DNA of 64,000 bases, taken from assembly GCA_944390575.1 (NCBI GenBank), contig CALXQJ010000002.1:62001-126000 (forward strand), written 5' to 3'. Below the pieces are notes generated by a model. That model was not told where the DNA came from. It did not search any database and saw only the letters and a program-made list of their open reading frames with translations. Each line of letters opens with the position of its first letter. Positions within the stretch are counted from its first letter, which is position 1. Positions 18,704 to 27,309 of this stretch are shown here, piece by piece. Source of the DNA: an uncultured Spirochaetota bacterium. GTDB taxonomy: Bacteria; Spirochaetota; Brachyspiria; Brachyspirales; Brachyspiraceae. Made by a program: the position numbers and the translations under genes.

Positions 18704-19684
18704 ATGAATGAGTATAGATATGAAAATATGATTTATAATAGATGTGGTAATAGTGGATTACTTTTACCTATTATATCTTTGGGTCTTTGGCATGGTTTTG
18801 GGGATAATTATGATTATGATAATATGATAAATTTATGTAGGGTTGCTTTTGAAAATGGTATAACACATTTTGATTTAGCTAATAATTATGGTCCACCTTA
18901 TGGGAGAGCTGAGGAGAATTTTGGTAGAATATTAAAAGATTTATTTTTAGGTTATAGAGATGAGCTTATTATAAGCACTAAAGCTGGTTATGATATGTGG
19001 GCTGGTCCTTATGGTAATTGGGGTAGTAGAAAATATTTGATAGCGAGTATTGATCAGAGTTTAAAAAGACTTGGACTTGAGTATGTTGATATATTTTATC
19101 ATCATAGAATGGACTTAGAAACTCCACTTGAAGAGACTATGTTTGCACTTTCTCATATAGTAAATAGTGGGAAGGCATTATATGTAGGGCTTTCAAATTA
19201 TGATGGTGCTACTATGGAGAGAGCTTGTAAGATATTATCTTCTTTGAATTGTCCTTTTATTATCAATCAAAATAGATATTCTATTTTTGATAGAACTATA
19301 GAAAATAATGGATTAAAATTAAAGTCTAAGAAACTTTCTAAAGGTATTATAGCATATAGTCCATTAGCACAAGGTCTTTTAACTGATAAATATATAGATG
19401 ATATTCCTCTTGATAGCAGAATAAAAAAAGATGGTAGATATTTAAAAGATGATGTTCTCACTCATAATAAAGTATCTCAAATATCAGAATTAAACAAGTT
19501 GGCAAAAGAGAGAGGAGAAACTTTGGCTCAAATGGCTTTAAGATGGGTACTTAGAGATGAAGAGGTTGTTAGCGTTCTTATAGGGGCTTCTAAAGTAGAA
19601 CAGATTTTAGATAATTTAAAAATTATTAATAAAAGTCATATAACAGATAAAGAGCTTGCTATTATAGATAATTTAAGTTTGTAA
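18704..19684 (+). CDS. aldo/keto reductase (YghZ/Gpr type)
   Basis: 326-aa NADPH-dependent TIM-barrel reductase. The active-site tetrad pattern is visible: FDLANNYGPPYGRAEENFG (Asp, Tyr), ISTKAGYDMWAGPYG (Lys) and VDIFYHHRMD (His). The MWAGPYGNWGSRKYL segment is typical of the L-glyceraldehyde 3-phosphate reductase (YghZ/MgrA) branch. It may detoxify aldehydes or methylglyoxal. TTGGAG lies 10 bases before the ATG. Confidence 0.92.
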   Translation: MNEYRYENMIYNRCGNSGLLLPIISLGLWHGFGDNYDYDNMINLCRVAFENGITHFDLANNYGPPYGRAEENFGRILKDLFLGYRDELIISTKAGYDMWAGPYGNWGSRKYLIASIDQSLKRLGLEYVDIFYHHRMDLETPLEETMFALSHIVNSGKALYVGLSNYDGATMERACKILSSLNCPFIINQNRYSIFDRTIENNGLKLKSKKLSKGIIAYSPLAQGLLTDKYIDDIPLDSRIKKDGRYLKDDVLTHNKVSQISELNKLAKERGETLAQMALRWVLRDEEVVSVLIGASKVEQILDNLKIINKSHITDKELAIIDNLSL

Positions 19685-19696
19685 TATTTTATTTTT

Positions 19697-19725
19697 TTGA
19701 CAATTTATTGTTTTAAAAGTATAAT
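19697..19725 (+). promoter_or_regulatory. consensus promoter of the lemA-like gene
   Basis: TTGACA (19697-19702), a 17-base spacer and TATAAT (19720-19725) match the sigma-70 consensus exactly. The promoter lies 55 bases before the start at 19781. Confidence 0.75.
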
Positions 19726-19780
19726 AATTTTATAATTAATACTTTATAAATATAATTTATATACTAACTTAAGGTGACCA

Positions 19781-20389
19781 ATGAAAGGTTTTGCTGTAGC
19801 AATTATTTTTGTAATTATTAATGTAATAGCAGCTACTATTTTTTTGATAGTAACAACAACATCTATTAGTAGTTCCATCTTAGAAGAAGAGAAATTATCT
19901 AAAGAAGCATTAGAAAGAATACTTGAAGTTTATTCTAATAAGAATATAGCAAGTAGAGAATATTATAATGCTATAATAAAAATACCAAGATTGGATGTTT
20001 ATACTGTAAATGCACTTGGTAACTATATTAGTAGAGTAGAGAGAATAGAAAATGACATTTCTCTTATAGATAAACCATTAACCTTTCAAGAATATCAATA
20101 TTTACAAGCAAGAATACAAGAAAACATTAATAAAATAAATTATGTAGCAAGAAATTATCCCACATTAAGAAATAATGTAGGGTATATGAATACATCGAGA
20201 AATTTAACTCCTATTATAGAAGATGAAAGAAATTCTATTAAAACTTATAATAATCATATTATAGAATATAATAAACTCACTTCAAATTTCCCATCAAATA
20301 TAGTAGCAGGTATAATGGGTAAGTTTCCATATCTTACTTTTGAAACTGGTACTAATATCATATCTCAAACTGAGCGTTTATTTAATTAA
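19781..20389 (+). CDS. LemA family protein
   Basis: 202 aa. One N-terminal membrane segment (about 5-27) is followed by a helical domain. The C-terminal signature IEYNKLTSNFPSNIVAGIMG is the LemA hallmark (YN..v..FP.n..A...g). LemA proteins are small membrane-anchored helical-bundle proteins of unclear function. This one lacks the usual partner genes. AAGGTG lies upstream of the ATG. It precedes the flagellar cluster but has its own promoter. Confidence 0.85.
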   Translation: MKGFAVAIIFVIINVIAATIFLIVTTTSISSSILEEEKLSKEALERILEVYSNKNIASREYYNAIIKIPRLDVYTVNALGNYISRVERIENDISLIDKPLTFQEYQYLQARIQENINKINYVARNYPTLRNNVGYMNTSRNLTPIIEDERNSIKTYNNHIIEYNKLTSNFPSNIVAGIMGKFPYLTFETGTNIISQTERLFN

Positions 20390-20405
20390 TACTACTAATT
20401 TTTTT

Positions 20406-20434
20406 GTTTAAGAGAATTTTATCATTTCCGAAGA
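20406..20434 (+). promoter_or_regulatory. candidate flagellar (sigma-28-like) promoter of fliK
   Basis: GTTTAAG begins at 20406 and CCGAAGA at 20428. The same two blocks with identical 21-base offset occur upstream of flgE. They resemble the TAAA...GCCGATAA sigma-28 consensus. The motif lies about 40 bases before the fliK start. Confidence 0.5.
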
Positions 20435-20473
20435 TTATTTATGATAAATAAAAAATTAGGAAGGGTGTAATTT

Positions 20474-21988
20474 ATGATAAACTCAGTAAATAGCTATTCT
20501 TATATTGATAATAACTTTTCTAACAATATAGTAAATGATATAGATAATAGTATTAATGAGAGTAATAGCACTTTTTCTGATATGCTTAATAGATATCAAG
20601 ATAGTGGTGATGATACTACTAATTATGAAAATAAATTAGATGATAATAATACTACATTAGAAGATAGAGTAAATAAAAACCTTTCTGAAGATAATATAAA
20701 AAATACTGAGGATATTATAACATCTGATGAAAAATTAAATATTTCTCAAGGTAATGAAGAAATATCAGAGGAAAATACTTTAGATATTTCAGAAAATATA
20801 GAAAACTTAACAGATAAAGAAAAACTATTAAAAGCTAAAAATAAATTAAAGTCTATAGTTGAAGAAAACAAAGAAGCATTAGAACTTATTAAAAAAGATA
20901 ATAAGCTTGATATTATAAACTCAAAAGAATTAAAACTGAACTCTACAAAAGAGGATGATAATAAATTAAAGCTTTTAAAAATAGAGAAATTAGAAGAAGA
21001 GCTTTCTAATATTAATACAGAAGAGTTATCAGAATCTGATAAAGAATTATTGGCTGATATATTAAACTCTATTAAAGAATTAAAGTCAGAAATAATAGAA
21101 TTATCAGATAATAGTATGGATTCTTTTACTAAAGATGTAAAAGATACTATATTAGAATTAGACAATATAAAAGATAATATAGATGTGTCAGATGTAAAAG
21201 TTGATAATTCTAAAAAGGAAGATAATGATAATATAATAAAACCTGCTGAATTAGAAAGTAAACTTAATACAAAAAATATAGAAGATAATAAAACTTTAGA
21301 TACATCAAATACTATAGATACAATTAATTTAGATGCTATTAATTCTAATAAAGATATTATAGATGAAAGTAGTATAAAAGATATAAAAAGACAAGATAAG
21401 TTAGATAATAACTCATCATTAAATACTAATAATAAAATATCTAATGAAACAGAACTTACTATAGTAACTATGAAAGATTCTTCAGATGGAGTAAATCTAA
21501 AAGGCTATAATAATTATAATAATGTATCAAAGACACATAATAGCAGTTTACTATCAGATAATATAGTTAAGTTTCAAGATTTAATGGGTAAGTTGGTAGA
21601 AAAGGCACAACTTGCTATTAGTAATGGCAAGAGTGAGGTTTTGATGTCATTAAATCCTGAGTATTTGGGGAATGTGAAATTAAAGATTAGTATGGATGGG
21701 GATAATTTAGTTGGTAAGATATTTGTTGATAATGCTGAGATTAAGGATATTTTTACTAAGAATTTAGATACTGTAATTTCTTCTTTAAATGAAGTTGGTA
21801 TCAATATAGAAGGTTTTGATGTTATGCTTAATCAGGATAATACAGAGGGCAATAATTTATTTGAAGAAGATAATAGTAATAATAGACTTTCAAATAATAT
21901 GATTGAAGAGTCTTCATCTGTAGAAGAGACTAAAGTAGATATACAAAGATATATAGTTCCAGAGCAGAGACTTAATATGCTTATATAA
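20474..21988 (+). CDS. fliK: flagellar hook-length control protein FliK
   Basis: 504 aa. The first ~360 residues are low-complexity and rich in Asn, Asp, Ser, Glu and Lys, as expected for the unfolded ruler part. The C-terminal Flg_hook domain has LVEKAQLAISNGKSEVLMSL, then NPEYLGNVKLKISMDGDNLV, and FTKNLDTVISSLNEVGINIE. The domain switches export specificity when the hook is complete. AGGAAGG precedes the ATG. It is first of the fliK-flgD-flgE-flbD-motA-motB cluster. Confidence 0.92.
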   Translation: MINSVNSYSYIDNNFSNNIVNDIDNSINESNSTFSDMLNRYQDSGDDTTNYENKLDDNNTTLEDRVNKNLSEDNIKNTEDIITSDEKLNISQGNEEISEENTLDISENIENLTDKEKLLKAKNKLKSIVEENKEALELIKKDNKLDIINSKELKLNSTKEDDNKLKLLKIEKLEEELSNINTEELSESDKELLADILNSIKELKSEIIELSDNSMDSFTKDVKDTILELDNIKDNIDVSDVKVDNSKKEDNDNIIKPAELESKLNTKNIEDNKTLDTSNTIDTINLDAINSNKDIIDESSIKDIKRQDKLDNNSSLNTNNKISNETELTIVTMKDSSDGVNLKGYNNYNNVSKTHNSSLLSDNIVKFQDLMGKLVEKAQLAISNGKSEVLMSLNPEYLGNVKLKISMDGDNLVGKIFVDNAEIKDIFTKNLDTVISSLNEVGINIEGFDVMLNQDNTEGNNLFEEDNSNNRLSNNMIEESSSVEETKVDIQRYIVPEQRLNMLI

Positions 21989-22008
21989 AATTTTAGGAGG
22001 GTAGTATA

Positions 22009-22860
22009 ATGACAGCAGATTCTTTAAGAATGAGTGATAGAGAGATAAAGAGATTAAAAGATGAGATAGGTGCTTATAATGTACAAAATAAGTATGATAG
22101 AGATCCTGGTAAAAATTCTTTAGGTAAGGATGAGTTTCTAAAATTATTAACAGTACAAATGAGTCATCAAGATCCACTTTCTCCTATGGATAATAAAGAT
22201 ATGATAGCTCAGCTTGCACAATTTTCATCAGTAGAACAAATGACACAAGTAAATCAGAATTTAGATTCTATGAAAAAATATTTCACAAGTCAATCAGGTT
22301 ATTCTATGTTGGGTAAGAGTGTAGAAATAATGGATGAGGCAGGAAATAGATTCTTAGGGCCAGTTGAGATGGTTATGGAAAATGATAAGGGTGTTGCATT
22401 AGCAGTTAGAACACAAAATGGTCTTTTAACAGTAAGTCCAGATGATGTTATGATAGTTCATTCTAATGGAGAGCTTATGGCTAGTGAATCTTCAGAGACA
22501 GCTAATCAACTTATGAAATCTCAAAGTTCAGATGAGGCTAGTCAATTATTTAATAATTCTTTAGCATCAAAAGCAGTAACAAGACCATCTGATAATGATA
22601 ATAATAATGACTCTTTTGAGAATAATATATTAAGAAGTGCAATAACAGAAGAAGTAAATGAGACTGTAAAAAATACTATAGATACTACTGACACTACTTT
22701 AGAAGAAGGTTCATCTATAGATTCTATAAAGTTTAGAAATGATGTGAAGAGTATGATAGATAGTATGAACTTAGATTATGAAGTTTATAATAAAAAGAGT
22801 TTGGGAGAACTAAAGGCTGAAGAAGCTTTAATAGAAAAGCGTCTTAATGAGATGTTTTAA
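22009..22860 (+). CDS. flgD: flagellar hook capping protein FlgD
   Basis: 283-aa hook scaffold that caps the growing hook while FlgE polymerises. The conserved N-terminal capping motif is KNSLGKDEFLKLLTVQMSHQ followed by DPLSPMDNKDMIAQLAQFSS. SMLGKSVEIMD begins the hook-binding domain. The C-terminus is extended and acidic, common in spirochaete FlgD. AGGAGGG is 8 bases before the start. The gene lies 20 bases after fliK, so they are cotranscribed. Confidence 0.95.
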   Translation: MTADSLRMSDREIKRLKDEIGAYNVQNKYDRDPGKNSLGKDEFLKLLTVQMSHQDPLSPMDNKDMIAQLAQFSSVEQMTQVNQNLDSMKKYFTSQSGYSMLGKSVEIMDEAGNRFLGPVEMVMENDKGVALAVRTQNGLLTVSPDDVMIVHSNGELMASESSETANQLMKSQSSDEASQLFNNSLASKAVTRPSDNDNNNDSFENNILRSAITEEVNETVKNTIDTTDTTLEEGSSIDSIKFRNDVKSMIDSMNLDYEVYNKKSLGELKAEEALIEKRLNEMF

Positions 22861-22893
22861 TAAAAAAATAGGGTATAAATGATCAAATATTTT

Positions 22894-22923
22894 GTTTAAG
22901 CAAATTTTGATTATACCGACAAT
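22894..22923 (+). promoter_or_regulatory. candidate flagellar (sigma-28-like) promoter of flgE
   Basis: GTTTAAG (from 22894) and CCGACA (from 22916) repeat the arrangement at fliK, with AATTTT conserved between the blocks. It lies about 50 bases upstream of the flgE start and suggests separate expression of the abundant hook protein. Confidence 0.5.
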
Positions 22924-22971
22924 ATTTTAGAAGATATATATTAAATAATTTTTTTTGGAGGAATACGCCTT

Positions 22972-24294
22972 ATGATGCGTTCATTATTTGCCGGCGTGTC
23001 TGGCTTACAAAATCATCAAACTAGAATGGATGTAGTTGGTAATAACATAGCCAATGTTAACACTTATGGTTTTAAAAAGGGAAGAGTTACTTTTAAAGAT
23101 ATGATAAGCCAATCTTTAGCAGGTGCAGCAAAACCTCAAGAAGATAGAGGTGGTATAAATCCTCAACAAGTAGGTTTGGGTATGCAGGTAGCTACTATAG
23201 ATACTATTCATACTCAAGGAGCTTTACAAGTAACAGGAGTAAGTACAGACTTAGCAATTCAAGGAGAAGGCTTCTTTATAGAAAAAAGAGGTGAGTCTAC
23301 TTACTATACTCGTAATGGTGCTTTTTCAGTAGATAAAGATGGATATTTAGTAAATCCTTCTAATGGTTATAAAGTTCAAGGTTGGAATGCTCAAATGGAT
23401 GAAGAGGGTAATCCTACATTAAATACAGCAAGAACAGCAGAGGATGTGATTATCCCAGTAGGTTCTAAAGATCCAGCAAAAGCTACAGCAAATACTAAGT
23501 ATTTTTGTAACCTTAAAAAAACATCAGATACGCATCAAGCAGATTTAACAATTTATGATTCTACAGGTACAGCTCGTCAATTAAGAGCTACTTGGAATAG
23601 AACAGGTGTAAATACTTGGAATATGACTATAGATATACCAGAAGCTACAGAAGGTAGTGTTAGTGTATCAGCAGGAGATCCTGTAGAGGGTGGTGGTAAT
23701 AATACTTTCCAACTTACATTTAATGATGCAGGTTCTTTAGTATCAGTTTCTGATGGTACAAACACACAAACAGAAGGTGATTTAAATCCTAATGTTTCTT
23801 TTACATATCAAGGTACAGAAGGTGAAGTAAATCAAACTATTAATCTTTTTATGGGTACATCAGGAATGTTTAATGGTATAACTCAGTTTGAATCTCCTTC
23901 ATCTACTAAAGCTATAGAGCAAGATGGTTATACTCTTGGTTTATTAGAGGGATTTAGTTTTGATGATTCTGGAGTTATCACTGGAGTATTTACTAATGGA
24001 AATAGAAAAGATTTAGGTCAGGTTGCTTTAGCAAAATTTAATAATCCTGGCGGTTTAGAAAAAGCAGGAGATTCATTATTTGTAGCAAGCAATAACTCTG
24101 GAGCTGCTAATGTTGGTACTGCTTCTGCTGAGGGACGTGGTTCTATTAAGGCTGGAGTATTAGAGATGTCTAACGTAGATTTATCAGAGCAGTTTACAGA
24201 TATGATTGTAACTCAAAGAGGTTTCCAATCTAATGCTAGAACTATTACTACTGCAGATCAAATGCTTCAGGAAGTATTAGGACTTAAGAGATAA
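22972..24294 (+). CDS. flgE: flagellar hook protein FlgE
   Basis: 440 aa forming the flexible hook of the periplasmic flagellum. The N-terminal rod-type motif is VVGNNIANVNTYGFKKGR and the C-terminal one is QFTDMIVTQRGFQSNARTIT. Lys166 (PVGSKDPAK) and Cys179 (NTKYFCNLKK) match the residues that form lysinoalanine cross-links in the Treponema denticola hook (Lys165, Cys178); numbering matches exactly if translation starts at the second ATG (22975). TGGAGG precedes the two ATGs. A hairpin follows the gene. Confidence 0.96.
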   Translation: MMRSLFAGVSGLQNHQTRMDVVGNNIANVNTYGFKKGRVTFKDMISQSLAGAAKPQEDRGGINPQQVGLGMQVATIDTIHTQGALQVTGVSTDLAIQGEGFFIEKRGESTYYTRNGAFSVDKDGYLVNPSNGYKVQGWNAQMDEEGNPTLNTARTAEDVIIPVGSKDPAKATANTKYFCNLKKTSDTHQADLTIYDSTGTARQLRATWNRTGVNTWNMTIDIPEATEGSVSVSAGDPVEGGGNNTFQLTFNDAGSLVSVSDGTNTQTEGDLNPNVSFTYQGTEGEVNQTINLFMGTSGMFNGITQFESPSSTKAIEQDGYTLGLLEGFSFDDSGVITGVFTNGNRKDLGQVALAKFNNPGGLEKAGDSLFVASNNSGAANVGTASAEGRGSIKAGVLEMSNVDLSEQFTDMIVTQRGFQSNARTITTADQMLQEVLGLKR

Positions 24295-24335
24295 TTTTTT
24301 AAGAAAATAAAAATTAAAATAATATTTTTACTTTT

Positions 24336-24372
24336 AGCATTATATAATGATTATATGTTATTATATAATGCT
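24336..24372. repeat. 13-bp inverted repeat between flgE and flbD
   Basis: AGCATTATATAAT and ATTATATAATGCT are perfect complements around an 11-base loop. The downstream T run is poor (TTAATTAAT). The hairpin could be a partial terminator or an mRNA 3' stabiliser at the flgE end. Confidence 0.55.
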
Positions 24373-24399
24373 TTAATTAATCGTGGAGGTTTTTAGTTT

Positions 24400-24624
24400 A
24401 TGATAGCAGTAAAGAGATTTGATGATAGTATTTTATATGTTAATCCACATCAAATAGAGTTTATGGAAGAGACTCCCGATTTAGTAATAACAATGCTTTC
24501 TGGTCGTAAAATTCTAACTAAGGATAGTTTTGATACAGTAGTAGGTAGAATTATAGATTATCGTAGTAGAATTATAGATGAGAATGCTGTTAGAAAACCA
24601 TCTTTTTATGGACATGAAGAATAA
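24400..24624 (+). CDS. flbD: flagellar protein FlbD
   Basis: 74-aa member of the FlbD family found between flgE and motA in spirochaetes and Firmicutes. The pattern IAVKRFDDSILYVNPHQIEF followed by TPDLVITMLSGRKILTKDSF is characteristic. In Bacillus the homologous SwrD increases motor power by supporting stator function; that role here is inferred. TGGAGG lies 11 bases before the ATG. Confidence 0.92.
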   Translation: MIAVKRFDDSILYVNPHQIEFMEETPDLVITMLSGRKILTKDSFDTVVGRIIDYRSRIIDENAVRKPSFYGHEE

Positions 24625-24635
24625 AGAATATTAAA

Positions 24636-24677
24636 TTTACTTTACATTTATATTATTTTAATGTATTGTAAATTATA
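24636..24677. repeat. imperfect hairpin between flbD and motA
   Basis: TTTACTTTACATT pairs with AATGTATTGTAAA with one mismatch around an AT-rich loop. It lies in the 99-base gap before motA and may set relative expression of hook and stator genes. Confidence 0.45.
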
Positions 24678-24723
24678 AATTATTGAAAAAATAAAAAATA
24701 TTTTATAGAGAGAGTTTAATAAT

Positions 24724-25515
24724 ATGGATATAATAGTACCTATATGTCTTTTTATGCCTATTGCTATTAATTTATACGCCATTATCGGAGGTGGTGGTTC
24801 TGTAGCAAACTTTATTGACGTAGCTTCTATTGTAGTAGTTATCATCGGAGGAGCTAACTCACTTGTAATGGCTAATGATATGTCTACGGTTCTTGGTATA
24901 CCTAAGGCTATGAAAGTTCTTTTAAATAAGCCTGCAGTTGATGAAGCACAAATTATTATTACATTAATAAGCTTCTCAGAAAAGGCAAGAAGAGAAGGTT
25001 TATTGGTTTTAGAAGATGATATTCAGGAAGTACAAGATCCTTTTATGAAAAAGGGTATGCAATTAGTTGTAGATGGTACCGATCCTGAGCTTGTTAGAAA
25101 TATTTTGAATACAGAAATAGATAATATTGAAGCAAGGCACGACTCTGTTAGAAAGGTATTTGATGATGCAGCATCTTTATTCCCTGCTTGGGGTATGGTA
25201 GGTACACTTGTAGGACTTGTAATCATGTTACGATCACTTGGTGGTGGTGGTGGTATTGAGGCTATTGGAGGTGGTATGGCCGTAGCTTTAATTACTACTT
25301 ATTATGGTTCGGTTATTGCCAATGGTTTTGCTTTACCTATTTCTGGTAGATTAGCTGCTCGCAACTCATCTGAGGTTATGGTTAAGAATATTATGGTTGA
25401 GGGTATTTTATCTGTACAGGCTGGTGATAACCCTAGAATTGTTAAAGATAAATTAGTATCTTTCTTACCACCTAATCAACGTCAGAAGGTTAATGATCAA
25501 GTTGGTGATAGATAA
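24724..25515 (+). CDS. motA: flagellar motor stator protein MotA
   Basis: 263-aa inner-membrane stator subunit with four membrane segments and a large cytoplasmic loop. The loop carries the torque-interface helix (FSEKARREGLLVLEDDIQEV) and ARHDSVRKVFDDAASLFPAW; the last is the conserved P-A-W-G entry to TM3 (GMVGTLVGLVIML). A glycine-rich run (LGGGGGIEAIGGG) lies in the TM3-TM4 turn. It pairs with MotB, encoded 54 bases downstream. GAGAGAG precedes the start. Confidence 0.96.
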   Translation: MDIIVPICLFMPIAINLYAIIGGGGSVANFIDVASIVVVIIGGANSLVMANDMSTVLGIPKAMKVLLNKPAVDEAQIIITLISFSEKARREGLLVLEDDIQEVQDPFMKKGMQLVVDGTDPELVRNILNTEIDNIEARHDSVRKVFDDAASLFPAWGMVGTLVGLVIMLRSLGGGGGIEAIGGGMAVALITTYYGSVIANGFALPISGRLAARNSSEVMVKNIMVEGILSVQAGDNPRIVKDKLVSFLPPNQRQKVNDQVGDR

Positions 25516-25569
25516 TAGTTAATAGGTAATAATAAAAAGTATGATTATATTAAATTATGAGGGGTTGAA

Positions 25570-26370
25570 ATGGCTAAAATAAAATTTGGTAAAAAAGCTA
25601 AAAAAGTAGGTGATAAAGCGGAAGTACCAGGTCCTTCAGCTCCGCTATGGCTACAAACTTATGGAGACTTTGTAACTTTAGTATTAACATTCTTCGTATT
25701 ATTATTATCTACTCTTTCTGAAGCTATTAATGATTCTGCTATACAGCTTTTAGCTACTGCTTTTGATGGTGCTTTTGGAGTACAGCCTGGAGGTTCTACT
25801 CTCTCTCAAAGTAGATTAGTTTATGGTGGTGCTAATATAGATACTCTTCCTTCTTCTGATAGAGGATTTTCTATGGGGCGTGCTTTGGATAAGGCTATTA
25901 GTATATTAGAATCTGAAATTAAAAGTCAGAAAGTTAAAGTTGTGGAAAATGAAAAGGGATTTGTTATCACTCTTGGTGCCGATCAGTATTTTGAGTCTGG
26001 TAGTACAAATTTAATAGATAATCAAAGCAATACAGAAACTTTTATTAAATTAGCTTCTATACTTAGTACAGTTCCAAATGATATTAGAATAGAAGGTCAT
26101 ACCGACTCTGGTGCTATTATTCCTGGTTCTATGGCTGAAACTAGATTTGGAAATAACTGGGGGCTTTCTACTGCACGTGCTATTGTTGTATTAGAAAAGA
26201 TATTTGATAATGCTCAAGGGAATGTTCTTGATAGAAGCAAGTATTCTGTTGCTGGATATGCTGATACTCGTCCTATTGCTTCTAATGACTTGCCTGATGG
26301 TAGGGCTTTAAATAGACGTGTAGATATTGTTATTGTACGTAATGATGTTACTTACTATAATCAAAGATAA
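25570..26370 (+). CDS. motB: flagellar motor stator protein MotB
   Basis: 266 aa. The short cytoplasmic N-terminus is followed by the single proton-channel helix with the essential Asp (PLWLQTYGDFVTLVLTFFVL). The periplasmic OmpA/MotB domain binds peptidoglycan (DIRIEGHTDSGAI, GLSTARAIVVLEKI, VAGYADTRPIASNDLPDGRA, NRRVDIVIV). The start has GAGGGG 8-10 bases upstream. It ends the flagellar cluster here; fliL does not follow. Confidence 0.96.
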   Translation: MAKIKFGKKAKKVGDKAEVPGPSAPLWLQTYGDFVTLVLTFFVLLLSTLSEAINDSAIQLLATAFDGAFGVQPGGSTLSQSRLVYGGANIDTLPSSDRGFSMGRALDKAISILESEIKSQKVKVVENEKGFVITLGADQYFESGSTNLIDNQSNTETFIKLASILSTVPNDIRIEGHTDSGAIIPGSMAETRFGNNWGLSTARAIVVLEKIFDNAQGNVLDRSKYSVAGYADTRPIASNDLPDGRALNRRVDIVIVRNDVTYYNQR

Positions 26371-26393
26371 ATAAAAATAGGATTTATAATAAA

Positions 26394-27257
26394 ATGCTAC
26401 TTGCTGATAAGTGGTTAGACTATAAAATATTAGATGCTGGCAATGGTCTTAAATTAGAGAACATTGCTGGCTTTTTAGTATCTCGTCCCGATTCTCAGGT
26501 TATTTGGGAGAAGAGTGTTTTTGAGTGGAAGGATTTAGATGCTATATATCATCGTTCTGATAGGGGTGGTGGTTATTGGCAGTATAATAATAAACCTAGA
26601 GATAATTTTATTATTAATTATGAGGATTTATCTTTTGGAATTGAGTTTACTGCTTTTAAACATATTGGACTTTTTCCTGAACAGGCTGTTAATTGGGAGT
26701 TTATAATTCAAAAAATTAAAGAAAAAAAGAAACAACAAAAAGATATTAAGGCATTGAATTTATTTGCATATACTGGGGGTGCTACTGTAGCTTGTGCTAA
26801 AGCTGGTGCTACTGAAGTTGTTCATGTTGATGCTTCAAAAAAAATAGTAGCTTCTGCAAAAAGGAATATATCTATTAATAATTTGGATAATGTTACTGTA
26901 CGATTTATTATAGAAGATGTTATGAAATTTGTTTTAAGAGAGATTAGACGCGGTCGTAAGTATGATGTTATTATTATGGATCCTCCTGTTTATGGTAGAG
27001 GACCTAATGGTGAGCTTTGGGAAATTGAGACTAGTTTGACTCGATTGGTTGCTGAGTGTGTGAAGTTATTGTCTGATAATCCTATTCTTTTTCTTATTAA
27101 CTGCTATACTGCTAATTTTTCTCATTTTTCTCTAAAAAATGTATTAGCTACAAATATAAAACGTAGTGGTAATTTTTATAGTGATGAAATAGGGCTACCT
27201 ATTGAAAATTCAAATCTTATTTTGCCTTGTGGAATAACAGCAAGATTTTTTACATAA
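26394..27257 (+). CDS. class I SAM-dependent rRNA methyltransferase (RlmK/RlmI-like)
   Basis: 287 aa. The catalytic Rossmann domain has LNLFAYTGGATVACAKAGAT (motif I), VHVDASKKIVASAKRNISIN (motif II) and DVIIMDPPVYGRG, the DPP-type motif IV of the RlmI/RlmK branch. It lacks an N-terminal PUA or THUMP domain, so it is shorter than those enzymes. The probable substrate is 23S rRNA cytosine or guanine; the specific site cannot be told. It starts 23 bases after motB and may be cotranscribed. Confidence 0.88.
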   Translation: MLLADKWLDYKILDAGNGLKLENIAGFLVSRPDSQVIWEKSVFEWKDLDAIYHRSDRGGGYWQYNNKPRDNFIINYEDLSFGIEFTAFKHIGLFPEQAVNWEFIIQKIKEKKKQQKDIKALNLFAYTGGATVACAKAGATEVVHVDASKKIVASAKRNISINNLDNVTVRFIIEDVMKFVLREIRRGRKYDVIIMDPPVYGRGPNGELWEIETSLTRLVAECVKLLSDNPILFLINCYTANFSHFSLKNVLATNIKRSGNFYSDEIGLPIENSNLILPCGITARFFT

Positions 27258-27263
27258 TCATAC

Positions 27264-27292
27264 TTGACTATGTTATATTTTGTAGTTATTAT
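27264..27292 (+). promoter_or_regulatory. promoter of the zinc-uptake locus
   Basis: TTGACT (27264-27269), 17-base spacer, TATTAT (27287-27292). It lies immediately after the methyltransferase stop and 17 bases before the first gene of the locus. An overlapping Zur/Fur-type operator was not recognised. Confidence 0.6.
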
Positions 27293-27309
27293 ATATAGCT
27301 AAAATTACT

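Noticed and set aside
20746-21165. 139-aa Ser-rich ORF antisense to fliK
   Set aside because: It mirrors the low-complexity Asn/Asp/Glu/Lys coding of fliK; no start signals.
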